NCBI GenBank assembly: GCA_037447655.1 | Contig: JBBHKE010001093.1 | Coordinates: forward strand, 101,563 to 165,562 | Direction: 5' to 3' | Length of the DNA: 64,000 bases | Origin: Zygnema cylindricum | Lineage: Eukaryota; Streptophyta; Zygnematophyceae; Zygnematales; Zygnemataceae | Shown: positions 55,357-64,000 of the stretch, piece by piece | How positions within the stretch are numbered: the first letter of the stretch is position 1 | How the letters are laid out: each line of letters opens with the position of its first letter | Notes under the pieces: generated by a model | The model's input: only the letters and a program-made list of their open reading frames with translations | Told to the model about the DNA's origin: nothing | The model's database searches: none | Position numbers and translations under genes: made by a program

Positions 55357-57365
55357 ATATTTTATCACCATACTCACGGTTTTCCATATGTCGCATTACC
55401 CCTCGCAATTTAGAAGCGTTAAAGGCTCTAGATGTCCCTCCAATATTATCATTTCTCTCTAGTTTGATGAAAACGCGAGTTTTTTCTATTGACGGTAAGG
55501 GTATGTGCTCATGTGCCTAAGTAAGGATATTTTCATGTAGATATCCTTAAAATTTAATGTTCTGTAGGATAAAATATAGGTCGTAGAAGCAAACTAAAAC
55601 AAAACTCGAATTATAATTTACCACAAGTAGAAATTTAGTATGTATATCAACTTAGAGTTTTTTTATGTTGTTTACCTACTGTCGCGCCATGCCAACTCAT
55701 TCAAACTAAAGCGTGAGCAAACTCGAGAGACAACTTAAAGTATAATGACACCTAATTAACGAATAGGAAAGACCTTTTTTTAACATTTGCGCACATGGGA
55801 TTGCCCACGCTAATGTTTTTTGTCGCCTTTACCAAACATCTCCGCAAAAGAAATGTTGTAAAGGTTGCGAACCTCCCTTTCATTCATCGATTTGGAAAAA
55901 CGTGTGCCTTTATCGCCTCTCCCCCCCCTTTTCCCACTACCTCTTCCCACTCTCTAATCTTAAAAAAATCACAATCATTTTGACATTGAACGAAAGATTA
56001 AAAAAAAAAACAATATTTTTTCATTATTTTTTGGTGAAAAATCGTAAAAACCCGAATTGGGAAGCTTTGGAGAAAATTTCCAAAACCAGTGACATCGATA
56101 GAGATACGACTACACACGATGTAAACAATGTCATAAGAAACAAATGTCTCCAACGTCGCAAATCAAATGGCAGTTACAATGTCATTAAATTACATAGCGT
56201 CTAAAGACCAATGCCCGTCCGCGATAACAATTGCATTATATTACGCATCGCTGATAGTATTGAAGATTTAATGCATAATTAAAGTATATAGCAATTATTT
56301 TGTTTAGAGCAATGTGACAAATTTTGGGTGACTCCCTCGAATAGTGTTGTAAAGGTTAGTTTGCGATTTTTCAACCAAAAGAAGTGGTGATCGAATTAAT
56401 GTTATTTTAACCCTAGTAACGATTGGTAGTGTAGCATGACTCGATAAAACATGGGTGGATAACTATTTTGGGTAGATAGAGAGAGGCTATTTAGTGGCAA
56501 TTTTTGTTCGAAGGTCACTATTAGTGTTGTTGACGGTAAAAACGATGCACGATTTGCGTTCTCTTTAAATAAATGACAGTGGATATAAACGTGCAAGTAA
56601 AAATGAACAAATACAAATTAATGGCGAGTGCTTCCTTTGTATAATCGAACATTAGCTTCGCTAGTTTGTAAAATGCGCACCTCATTTATGTTTTGCTAAT
56701 GCCATGCATTAGCTATATTATGTAACTTTACATTACGTTTGAATTCGATAGGTGCTTCCATTGCAAAAGGACCCTTTGCGCCACTTATTGCTCGACACAG
56801 ATTGGACTTGCAATGTCCCCTCTCATGACCTGAAATAATGGGGTTATGTGGTTTCTTATGGTCGGGTTAAACGAATTTAAATTTCAATGTTTCGTAGGTT
56901 ATCTAAAAAGCATGATAGCCAACATTTTCTTTTGTTTTTGAGATATAGTGTAGTGGCTTGTGCTTTTATTTTCCGTAAATCATTGTTAGAGTACAATAAA
57001 TAATCTGTGTAGGGGTTTTTTTTGTTTTGAACTCTTTTTTGGCTTATTGATATAAAACCAACGAAACGAACACTAGCTGACACCATGACATTAATGTTTC
57101 TACACATTATTGTAATGTAGCCGTTAGAGTTTGGTTTTCACATAGTCAACTTTTAAACATGCAAGAACAAATTTGAGCAATTTTCTCTCTTGTTCACTAT
57201 TTTAAATATATTGTGAGTAATATTTTTAGTGTCTATGCCATTCATTTTCTCGAGTTGACTACTTTATCTGACACTCCTTGTATACTTTAGTACATAATTT
57301 AGAGCATTGTGTGTACTTAATGTCACATTTGATACATTTCACTCTTTAAAACTTTTTGAATAAAT
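55357..57365. other. Unrecognised AT-rich sequence
   Basis: Short frames only. 56380-56440 (TTAATGTTATTTTAACCCTAGTAACGATTGGTAGTGTAGC) resembles a MITE end. Otherwise nothing is recognised. Confidence 0.5.
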
Positions 57366-57373
57366 GTAATAAC

Positions 57374-58223
57374 TAGTGTTGGGTATCGGGTAAATTCATA
57401 TCGCGATAATTCGATATTCGATATATCGAATATCGATCGAGCAGACTCCTCGATATATCGTACCGAGACCAACATAAACCATCGCGATATATATCGCGAT
57501 ATATAGTATTTTTTTAAATTTAATATTTTATTTTTTAATATAATATGTTATTTTAGCGAAAAAAACAAATTGTCTGATACGCCACGTACGACGCGATTTT
57601 CGTTCCGTGACTTAAAGGTAGATGCCGCAAAATGTAACCGACAAAAAAGTACAAATTCTATAATTCATATGATTACTCATTTGGGGTATGGTTACATGAG
57701 GAGGTATCTGTATTAGTACGGACATCAAGATTTCTGTATTACAGAGGCCTCGGTTAACATCGCGTATCTTCTGTAAACAGGTTTTTACATACGTGTTTTT
57801 ATTTGAGTGGTCCTTGGAAGTTGACGATCAAATCTCTAAAATCGTCAAAAATTTGAGAACCGACCATTTTCGTATGGAAATTCGTACTTTCTTATTACGT
57901 ACGTGTCTTCGCAAGTGTACCGCGTCAATGTACCTCAAAGATCTCCTTCGCTCTGTTGACTTTCAGGAAAAAACCGTATGTCTTTTCGTCAAAGATTTTA
58001 CAGTCATCTTGTCCGAAGGCTCGTGACTTTGGAGACATGTGATTTTTTTTTTTTTTTTTTTTTAAATGCCTCGATATATTTACGATGCGATATATCGGCG
58101 ATTTTTCGGTTAAATATCGCGATATTTCGATAATCGATATATCGAGGCGATATATCGATTATCGGGTACCTAAAATTCGGTACATATCGAATATCGGCAA
58201 TTGGTCCTCGATACCCAACACTA
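57374..58223. mobile_element. Non-autonomous hAT element, 850 bp
   Basis: Ends TAGTGTTGGGTATCG and CGATACCCAACACTA are inverted repeats, flanked by the perfect 8-bp duplication GTAATAAC (57366-57373, 58224-58231), diagnostic of hAT. Subterminal DNA is packed with ATATCG, CGATAT and TATCGATA palindromes. A 77-codon frame (57793-58026) matches no family I know. A T20-plus run lies at 58041-58063. It is inserted in a MITE remnant. Confidence 0.92.
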
Positions 58224-58539
58224 GTAATAACACTAATAAGTTGAGCCTATGTTAGCGTTAAAGATAAAGCAATATTATTATTTGTATTAAAGCATAGATG
58301 TCTCATGCGCATAAAACGCACGCATGAAACGCCAAAAAAATAACTAATATGCGCATGAAACAAAATCAAATATTTTTAAAATGCGTTGACTTTCGTTGAC
58401 TTTATACAAAAAAATAAAAATCAAAAAATATTAAAAAAATTAATAAATGACTAAAAATACGATGACAAAATCAAAATTTCAGAGTTTTAAACGAAAACCA
58501 GCGACGACATTGTCTCTTCGCTGGACTCTGAACCGGCAA

Positions 58540-58680
58540 CCAGCGATCAGACTGTCTCATCGCTAGCGATCAGACTGTCTCGTCGCTAGCGATCAGACTG
58601 TCTCGTCGCTAGCGATCAAACTGTCTCGTCGCCAGCGATCAGACTGTCGCTAGACTCTGAACCGGCAACCAGCGATGCGA
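58540..58680 (+). repeat. 23-bp tandem repeats in hAT subterminal region
   Basis: About five units of AGCGATCAGACTGTCTCGTCGCT, the last truncated. They are bracketed by a longer direct repeat (GGACTCTGAACCGGCAACCAGCGAT at 58523 and 58650). Subterminal arrays in hAT elements can bind transposase. That role is inferred. Confidence 0.85.
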
Positions 58681-59062
58681 CTGTCTGGTGCCTCGGCGCT
58701 GAACTCGTCGCCAGCGCCGAGGCAGCGAAAGCCCTGTCAGCACCGGCGTCTTTTGTCCCTATTGCAACATGTTAACATTCAAAAATTTATAATTGAAGAA
58801 AAAATAACCACTTTTGAATGTCAAAATTGAATAATGTCAAAATCACAATTGAAAAGAAAAAATCCATTTCTATATGTCAACATTTAATAATGACAAAATC
58901 ATAATTGAAAAAAAAAATCCATTTTTGTATATGAACATCAAATAATGACACATCCACGATTGAAGAAAAAAAAAGCCATTTTTGTAATCATGGGAGGAAA
59001 ACAACTTAGTTTACTCCTAGAAAGTAACTAATTGACAACCTCGAATAGGGTTATTTCCTCTA

Positions 59063-60946
59063 TCACTCTAGATCTTGTTCATCCATGTCTTCGTCATCAT
59101 CCTCTTCCACTATCTCCCCTTCCTCTTCCTCCCATGCTATCATAGACTCCTCATAGCTGACATCCCTAGTTTGATGTGCTAATCTGAGAGTACTAAAGAC
59201 CCACACTAAGTCATTGGCCCTTTTAGCTGTCAGCCTGTTCCTTTTTTTAGAGTGAATACGGTCATAAGTTGACCAATTCCTCTCGCATGAGCTAGCAACC
59301 GAGCATTGAGCAAGGACCCTAATTGCCACCTTCTGTAAAATAGGGGTGACAGCCCCAAACTGTTGCCACCACTTCCACCCTGGCATCTTCTTCGCACAAG
59401 TTTTTGTTACCTCCCTCCCAAAAATTCCCTCAGAGCCCCTATACTTAGTCAACTCAATGTATGCTTCAGCTTGATCATCCACATTTGGTAACATCCTCTC
59501 AAGCATTTTCTGGAATCCTTCCATGACTTTCAAATTTGAATGTTGCCCATAGGCAACACTTTGGTACTCGGGATCGAGTACGAAGCCGGCTGCATACATG
59601 GGGCTATATGCCATCTCCCATCTGGCCAACCAAGATTTCTTCAACTCCTCCAAGATCTGCATTCCTTCGTAATTTCCCACTCTTCCATTGTTGGATATAT
59701 TATGCAAGAATTGACAGATCATGTAGAACCCATGATAAACCTTCCCCACATTTGGTGCCCCTTTGTCACACTCCCACATCAATCGTACCACATGCTCTGA
59801 AACTGTCACAGCCTCCCCCACTCTCATCCAAAACTCTGAGCTCAAAATGTGGCCTTTTATTTTGGCCCCCTCGGACTTGTAAGCAGCCTTGCCAATCCAC
59901 TGCTTATAGCCATCATCAAACATTAAGCGCTCGAGGTTGTCCTTGACCTCTAAAAACCTCTGGAGCATGATAAAATTTGTAGCAAACCGGGTCTCTCCAG
60001 GTTTCAAAAGCCTAAGTGTAGAGATGTTGTTGAAGATGGCTGCACTCATGTTATGGTTTGTGACAAATTTCAACACCTCCTTTGCCTCTCGGACAGGTGT
60101 TGAAATAAAAGCAAGCTTCCCCCAATCCTCCAACATCAAGTCTAAGATGTGGGTAGAGCATGGCGTCCACGTGAGGGTTGGGTACTTCCTCATGAGCAAC
60201 AAGGCAGCTGCCTTGTTCACAGGAGCAAAATCTGTAACAATTTGCACTACGTGCTCCACTCCCACCGCAAGTACTCCCTTCTCCAACACTCCACAAACGT
60301 ATTCGGCATCCTTGTAGTGCCTACTAGTATCTTCGGCCATGAGAAACATGTCACCTTTTGGGGTGACAGCTAAAATGTTAAGAAGAGGTGTTTGGTCAAT
60401 AGCTGTCCAACCGTCTGATGTGACAGATGCTCCTGTGACTTTCAATGTCTCCATGTAACTCTCCAAATCATTAGTGATCGTTGCCTTGTTCTCAGCCAAA
60501 AGTCTCGTTCTCATGGCATTTCGGTGCGGTAACTTATAAGACTCCCCTATCTCCCCAGTTTGCTTCACTGCTGCCTTGAAATAGGGGTCATCCAATAGAG
60601 TGAATGGCAAGCCATTGGCAAAAAAAGCTTTAGCCCATGTTGCATCTACCTCCTTTTGATTATAATTATTAAAACAACTTCTTATTTTCATTTGTACTCC
60701 TTGTACCTTATCTAAAGACCCTGTAAGACTTCTACTTGCAGTAAGTTGATCTAAAACGGATATAATACGTTTTTTAGAACCTTGAGAAGCCTTGTCTGTT
60801 TCCACAGCACGTAGCTCTGCCTTAACCTCATTTGGACATAAATTGCAGGTCCTAATGCCTCCACTCTTCACATTTCCACGAAGGTGGTTTCTAATCCGAG
60901 TGGCTTGTCCATTATAATTGAAGTTACAGTAAATGCAAATGCACAA
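59063..60946 (-). CDS. hAT transposase (BED finger, DUF659, hAT-C)
   Basis: 627 codons, intact from the first remaining Met. Residues 4-34 form the rear of a BED zinc finger (C4, C7, H21, C34). The catalytic RNase H fold has Asp178 in TSDGWT and Asp239 in VTDFAP. An insertion domain follows, with KPGETRFATNFIMLQRFLEVKD. The C-terminal dimerisation region holds SSCERNWSTYDRIHSKKRNRL, whose Glu is the third catalytic acidic residue in this family, and ends in an acidic tail (EEEEGEIVEEDDDEDMDEQD). The frame continues upstream to an ATG at 61016-61018 but meets TGA at 60992-60994, where a BED finger normally has an aromatic (TGG to TGA is likely). Without that stop the protein would be 651 residues. 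It may still start downstream, with a partial finger. Confidence 0.88.
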   Translation of the reverse strand: MCICIYCNFNYNGQATRIRNHLRGNVKSGGIRTCNLCPNEVKAELRAVETDKASQGSKKRIISVLDQLTASRSLTGSLDKVQGVQMKIRSCFNNYNQKEVDATWAKAFFANGLPFTLLDDPYFKAAVKQTGEIGESYKLPHRNAMRTRLLAENKATITNDLESYMETLKVTGASVTSDGWTAIDQTPLLNILAVTPKGDMFLMAEDTSRHYKDAEYVCGVLEKGVLAVGVEHVVQIVTDFAPVNKAAALLLMRKYPTLTWTPCSTHILDLMLEDWGKLAFISTPVREAKEVLKFVTNHNMSAAIFNNISTLRLLKPGETRFATNFIMLQRFLEVKDNLERLMFDDGYKQWIGKAAYKSEGAKIKGHILSSEFWMRVGEAVTVSEHVVRLMWECDKGAPNVGKVYHGFYMICQFLHNISNNGRVGNYEGMQILEELKKSWLARWEMAYSPMYAAGFVLDPEYQSVAYGQHSNLKVMEGFQKMLERMLPNVDDQAEAYIELTKYRGSEGIFGREVTKTCAKKMPGWKWWQQFGAVTPILQKVAIRVLAQCSVASSCERNWSTYDRIHSKKRNRLTAKRANDLVWVFSTLRLAHQTRDVSYEESMIAWEEEEGEIVEEDDDEDMDEQDLE

Positions 60947-61018
60947 TTTGTTGTCCCCAAGCTGGCCACCCTTCGGAGCCTTAACATGGTCTCACTCTGA
61001 TCCTCGAGGCCTAGGCAT
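60947..61018 (-). pseudogene. Broken 5' end of hAT transposase
   Basis: 24 in-frame codons upstream of the main frame encode MPRPRGSE, TGA, DHVKAPKGGQLGDNKLC, the expected front of the BED finger. The TGA at 60992-60994 is the only break. Confidence 0.6.
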
Positions 61019-61411
61019 AGCTACTTCTGAAGAAGTACGTGGAAGCTTGCTTGAAGTACGGCTTCAATGAAGCTTTCAATGGCGGATTCAATGTCAGCTT
61101 AGATGAACTGGACAATTTTTTTTCAAAACACTGAAAAATTTTCGTATATTATAACTGTGTCGTACAAATTTTTTTCAAACTGCGCGCGAAATTTCTGTAC
61201 ATAATAACCGTAACGTACAAATTTCTTTCAAACTTCGCGCGCGCAAATGAATAGTATCTTTTTTTTAAATTTCCGTACATTAAAAATGTACGGTTCATCC
61301 GTACGTTTAAACCGTACGAAAAGTATACGCATTTAACGAAAGATTCAAAATCAAAAAAAAAAAACGAAATTTCGTAAAAATGTCAAAATCCGTACGAATG
61401 AGACATCTATG

Positions 61412-61495
61412 TATTAAAGGTTGAGGTGTCATAATTTAGGGGCGCCTATATATTGTTTTTCACACTAATAGCGATTCATGGTGCAGTTTTGTACT
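61412..61495. mobile_element. Right part of a MITE split by two hAT insertions
   Basis: CACACTAATAGCGATTCATGGTGCAG is a MITE family right end. The sequence continues leftwards across the hAT duplication at 58232-58292 and across the 57374 element. This explains how two hAT copies sit 69 bp apart. Confidence 0.5.
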
Positions 61496-62153
61496 TTTTT
61501 TTGTAGCTGTCAGTTTCAAATTGTTAGTTTCGCTTTGCGTTTGTTATGTTTCGAAGTCAATGGAGATTTTCATCTGTACCCAGATGGTTTAACCATCGAC
61601 TTTTTGGAAATCAAATCTTCTCAAGAGCGACAGAAACTGGGGAAAGTTCATCTACACGAAATGGTACTCCACGTGTAAAGAACGATATGAGCCTGGAGTA
61701 ACAGTCTACATTTATTATGACACCCTGTTACACGCCAGCTCAATCGCTTGGAAAACATCGATTGAAAATTTGAAACCAGTTCTTCAATTTATAATGTTAC
61801 GCAAAAAAGTCCATTAAGTAGCGAGCTCGAAGACAATTATTGAACTTATTCAGAGTCAAGGGCTTGGATATCATGCTTACTTTTTGTGACGTGCTTTTTT
61901 TAGTGCTATCCTCTGTGAAAACCGATTTACCGTACCAGAACAATCCGATTTCCGTGCGCCTAAGTAAATCGTCGTGCGGTTCTGCTCACTCGTCAAGTAC
62001 ACATAACGTAAAGCCCTTGTACCAATGTACGAATTTTACAATTTTTAATTCTAAATTTCACAAACTGCCCGAGAAAATATGAAACATTGGTCTCTGATCG
62101 CGTTAGTCGATTTGTCATAAATTCACAATAAGCCTCAACCACGCTACATTACT
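61496..62153. other. Unrecognised sequence
   Basis: Two plus-strand frames of 66 and 80 codons (61478-61678, 61840-62082), neither recognised. No RNA gene or element end. Confidence 0.45.
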
Positions 62154-62448
62154 GTACAGTACACCGCCAATCGCTATTAGCGTAGAAGTTTCTTTAGCGT
62201 ATACGAATAACTAGCGTGGTTAACGCTAATTGGGAATTTGCAAATATGTACCGTCTGACATTATCCGTACACCATACTAATTATACATTGTTGTACTTTC
62301 GGTATTGACGCTATTTTGTACGGAACCTCAATTATAGTCAAGGAAAAATTAAAATCACGTATACTATTTTGGGAAAAAAATCAAAATTTTAAGAACCCAA
62401 TTTAGTGTCGTTGACACTAATAACGATGCGCGGTGTACAGTACAGTAC
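62154..62448. mobile_element. MITE with CACCGCCAATCGCTATTAG ends
   Basis: Left GTACAGTACACCGCCAATCG...CTATTAGCG and right complement (CTAATAACGATGCGCGGTGTACAGTAC). About 295 bp, non-coding, with internal TTAACGCTAATTGG. Confidence 0.6.
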
Positions 62449-62478
62449 ATTACAGTACAGTACTGTACAGTACATCCC
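62431..62478. repeat. Palindromic TACAGTAC repeat
   Basis: Alternating TACAGTAC, GTACATTAC and CTGTACAG units that overlap the right end of the MITE. Confidence 0.75.
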
Positions 62479-62479
62479 A

Positions 62480-63041
62480 TAGTCTCAGAGTAGAATATTT
62501 TTATTTCCTGCCCGAACAGTCGATTACACCCTATGGTCGTCGCGTCCGTAAAAAAACAAACGGTTACAATCCCAGACAGACAGCTTACGCCCGCCTATCT
62601 ACACGCTCGGCTTGCCCTCCGTCCGGTCAATGATATTTGCCGGCGACGTGCACAACGACTTCCTTTCTGGCGCTTCTAGATATTATCGCCGCGAAGATAC
62701 GGACTTCACTCCGTGCCAAAATCATGCGAGTCAGCCGTACGACAGATGCCAATACGGCAAATCTTGTCCTGGCCTAGCTCCTCCGCCCCACGCTGCTCTA
62801 TCTCACTGTACGGATCCACCTGGACACCCGCCCGGCCTCCCAATTCCGCGCGCTAACTGACGTCCGATACGCATCCTCTGACACCTACGCGTCGTGACGC
62901 CCGCGGTTCCCGGAGCACAAGTGGGCCCAGATTTGCACGTGCGGGAACCGCCCGGAACTTCAGCGCCTCGACTCTCTTCCCCCAAAAAACGACGCCCGAC
63001 AATACTGTTCGCTTCTTTCTCCCTCTCCCTTTACCTCCCAC
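62480..63041. promoter_or_regulatory. GC- and CpG-rich island, putative gene promoter
   Basis: Composition rises well above the AT-rich surroundings and CpG is frequent, unlike the transposon DNA where CpG has decayed. It precedes a pyrimidine tract and the candidate start codon at 63122, so it is a plausible promoter and 5' untranslated region. No TATA box was pinned down. Confidence 0.35.
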
Positions 63042-63090
63042 GGCTCTTTTCTCTCTCTCTCTCTCTCTCTCCCTCTCCCTCTCCCTCCTT
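63042..63090 (+). repeat. CT-rich pyrimidine tract upstream of 63122
   Basis: TTTTCTCTCTCTCTCTCTCTC followed by CCCTCTCCCTCTCC. Such tracts are common in plant 5' untranslated regions. A CACGTG follows at 63101-63106. Confidence 0.8.
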
Positions 63091-63121
63091 TCACCTTCTC
63101 CACGTGGCACCAAAGCTCCAC

Positions 63122-63730
63122 ATGGCGCATCCTGGATCCGATACGGAAGAAGAATTCGATCCTCTAAGGGAACCGCCCCCGCTAGGCGACGAATTAACTC
63201 CGTACGTACAATCGGCCGTACCTTTCCCAACCGGAATTTCCGCCGTCCGTCCAGTCATCCGCGTCTCTGCCTGGCGCTCGTCCAGCTCCCAAAGTATCGG
63301 CGTATCGGCATGTCCTACCGATACGCCCGATACGTCGGCACGACCTCCCACCAGACCCGATCTTCCCCTCAGACTGGGAGTGGACGAAGACGACCTAGTC
63401 ATGAGTTCGCTACGCGACAACGTCCTTCCGTACGCCTCCCGCCCACTGAATGTCCATGAAGTACGGGGAGTGGCGGCCACAGCTGTACGGATGGCGTACC
63501 AGAACGCGCCAAATTATGGAGCTACGCGACAGGAAGAGGGAGGGGAAGAGAGGGCGGGTCTGGGAGAAATGGGTGCTGGGGGATCGGAGATGGGAGGGTT
63601 GGAGCAGGGAGGGGTGGGGAGAGAGAGGACGGAACTGATGGAGGCCATGGAACCTTCCACGAGTAGAGAGGAGCCAATGAGGATGGAGGGAGGGGGACAG
63701 GGAGGAGAGGGGGAAAGGACGACTGGGTGA
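63122..63730 (+). CDS. Hypothetical protein, candidate first coding exon
   Basis: 202 codons from ATG 63122 (MAHPGSDTEEEFDPLREPPP). The frame is open upstream to 62894, but that part encodes the CT tract (Ser/Leu/Pro), so I prefer the later Met. Residues 1-~135 have ordinary composition with an acidic start, VRPVIRVSAW, a Pro/Ser/Thr stretch and NVHEVRGVAATAVRMAYQNAP. After ~63525 the frame enters a purine-rich tract (Gly/Glu/Met runs) and may really be intron. No family recognised. No transposon features nearby. Most likely the start of a cellular gene. Confidence 0.4.
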   Translation: MAHPGSDTEEEFDPLREPPPLGDELTPYVQSAVPFPTGISAVRPVIRVSAWRSSSSQSIGVSACPTDTPDTSARPPTRPDLPLRLGVDEDDLVMSSLRDNVLPYASRPLNVHEVRGVAATAVRMAYQNAPNYGATRQEEGGEERAGLGEMGAGGSEMGGLEQGGVGRERTELMEAMEPSTSREEPMRMEGGGQGGEGERTTG

Positions 63731-63744
63731 GTGGCGACGGCATT

Positions 63745-63970
63745 TTAGCTCATTGGAGGGAGGGAGTGGAGAGAGAGTAGAGGTGGCTTATCTGTTGGCT
63801 GACAAGAGGGAGGGAGGGAAGGAGGGAGGGAGGGAAGGAAGGAGCGAAATGCGAGGGAGAGCGGAATGGGGCACTTGGGGAAAGGGAAGGGAGGTAGAAA
63901 TTGAAGGGGGAGGGGAAAAGACTGGAGACTGGGAGGGAAGATGGAGATATAGAGGGGAAATGGAAGGAAA
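63745..63970 (+). repeat. GGGA polypurine tract at right edge
   Basis: GGGAGGGAGGGAAGG-type runs with G-quadruplex potential. The open frames here on both strands are low-complexity artefacts. Confidence 0.8.
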
Positions 63971-64000
63971 GTGACTGCGAATTTGCCACGTGGCATTTAT

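Larger units (their letters stand above)
58293..61411 (-). mobile_element. Full-length hAT transposon
   Basis: Perfect 14-bp terminal inverted repeats CATAGATGTCTCAT (58293-58306 and 61398-61411) and a perfect 8-bp duplication TATTAAAG (58285-58292, 61412-61419). 3,119 bp. It encodes one transposase on the minus strand and has a 23-bp tandem repeat array near its left end. Confidence 0.95.

Noticed and set aside
63440-63510. Tyrosine recombinase (DIRS/Crypton-like) from the HEVR motif
   Set aside because: Only one short motif matches. The other catalytic residues and flanking RT or repeats are absent.
63522-63996. Pro/Ser/Phe-rich minus-strand and Gly/Arg plus-strand frames at the right edge
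   Set aside because: Low-complexity translations of the GGGA purine tract. Both strands and several frames are open together.

Overview
This 64 kb window is eukaryotic and almost entirely transposable elements. Ty1/copia LTR retrotransposons dominate, followed by hAT DNA transposons and small inverted-repeat (MITE-like) elements. Green-lineage (plant or charophyte alga) ancestry is suggested by plant-like UBN2-type gag, a BED/DUF659/hAT-C transposase and ACGT G-boxes in the LTRs. A large repeat-rich streptophyte alga genome such as Chara would fit, but that is inference. No prokaryotic gene organisation, rRNA gene or canonical tRNA gene was seen.

Layout. 1-4686: unique or unrecognised DNA with a possible terminal exon at the edge, TCATCA-type and TGT/TGA microsatellites, a ~400 bp direct repeat and two adjacent fold-back MITEs. 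4687-8842: B1, a non-autonomous copia derivative (+). 9022-10392: 5' LTR and gag start of element G (+). 10393-13262: inverted pol of element F (-). 13579-20027: A1, full-length copia (+), TSD TGAGA. 20033-22242: unrecognised GTAC-rich DNA and a MITE. 22243-23421: solo LTR (-). 23476-27492: B2 (+), TSD CCACG. 27498-30176: unrecognised. 30182-36633: A2, full-length copia (-), TSD CGCCA. 36826-42020: B3 (-), TSD GTTAA, with a foreign solo LTR (38989-39859, TSD TTCCC) inside its gag zinc knuckle. 42903-43838: long fold-back element. 44370-55356: element E (-), split by element C (47262-53151, -). 57374-58223: non-autonomous hAT, TSD GTAATAAC. 58293-61411: full-length hAT with transposase, 14-bp TIRs and TSD TATTAAAG. 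62154-62448: MITE. 62480-63960: GC-rich island with a candidate cellular first coding exon at 63122.

The copia families share an unusual design. The gag start codon lies inside the 5' LTR, and the primer binding site directly after the LTR, which matches the anticodon arm of initiator tRNA-Met as in Drosophila copia, is translated as part of gag. Their LTRs share a G-box, a TATA box and an antisense module resembling the T-arm plus acceptor end of a tRNA. Families A and C encode one long gag-protease-integrase-RT-RNase H frame, broken by scattered nonsense mutations. Family B keeps gag but has lost most of pol through several deletions. In B3 the remaining zinc-knuckle/linker/RNase H pieces form one 318-codon open frame. 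Stops shared between B copies suggest mobilisation in trans, possibly by A-like elements.
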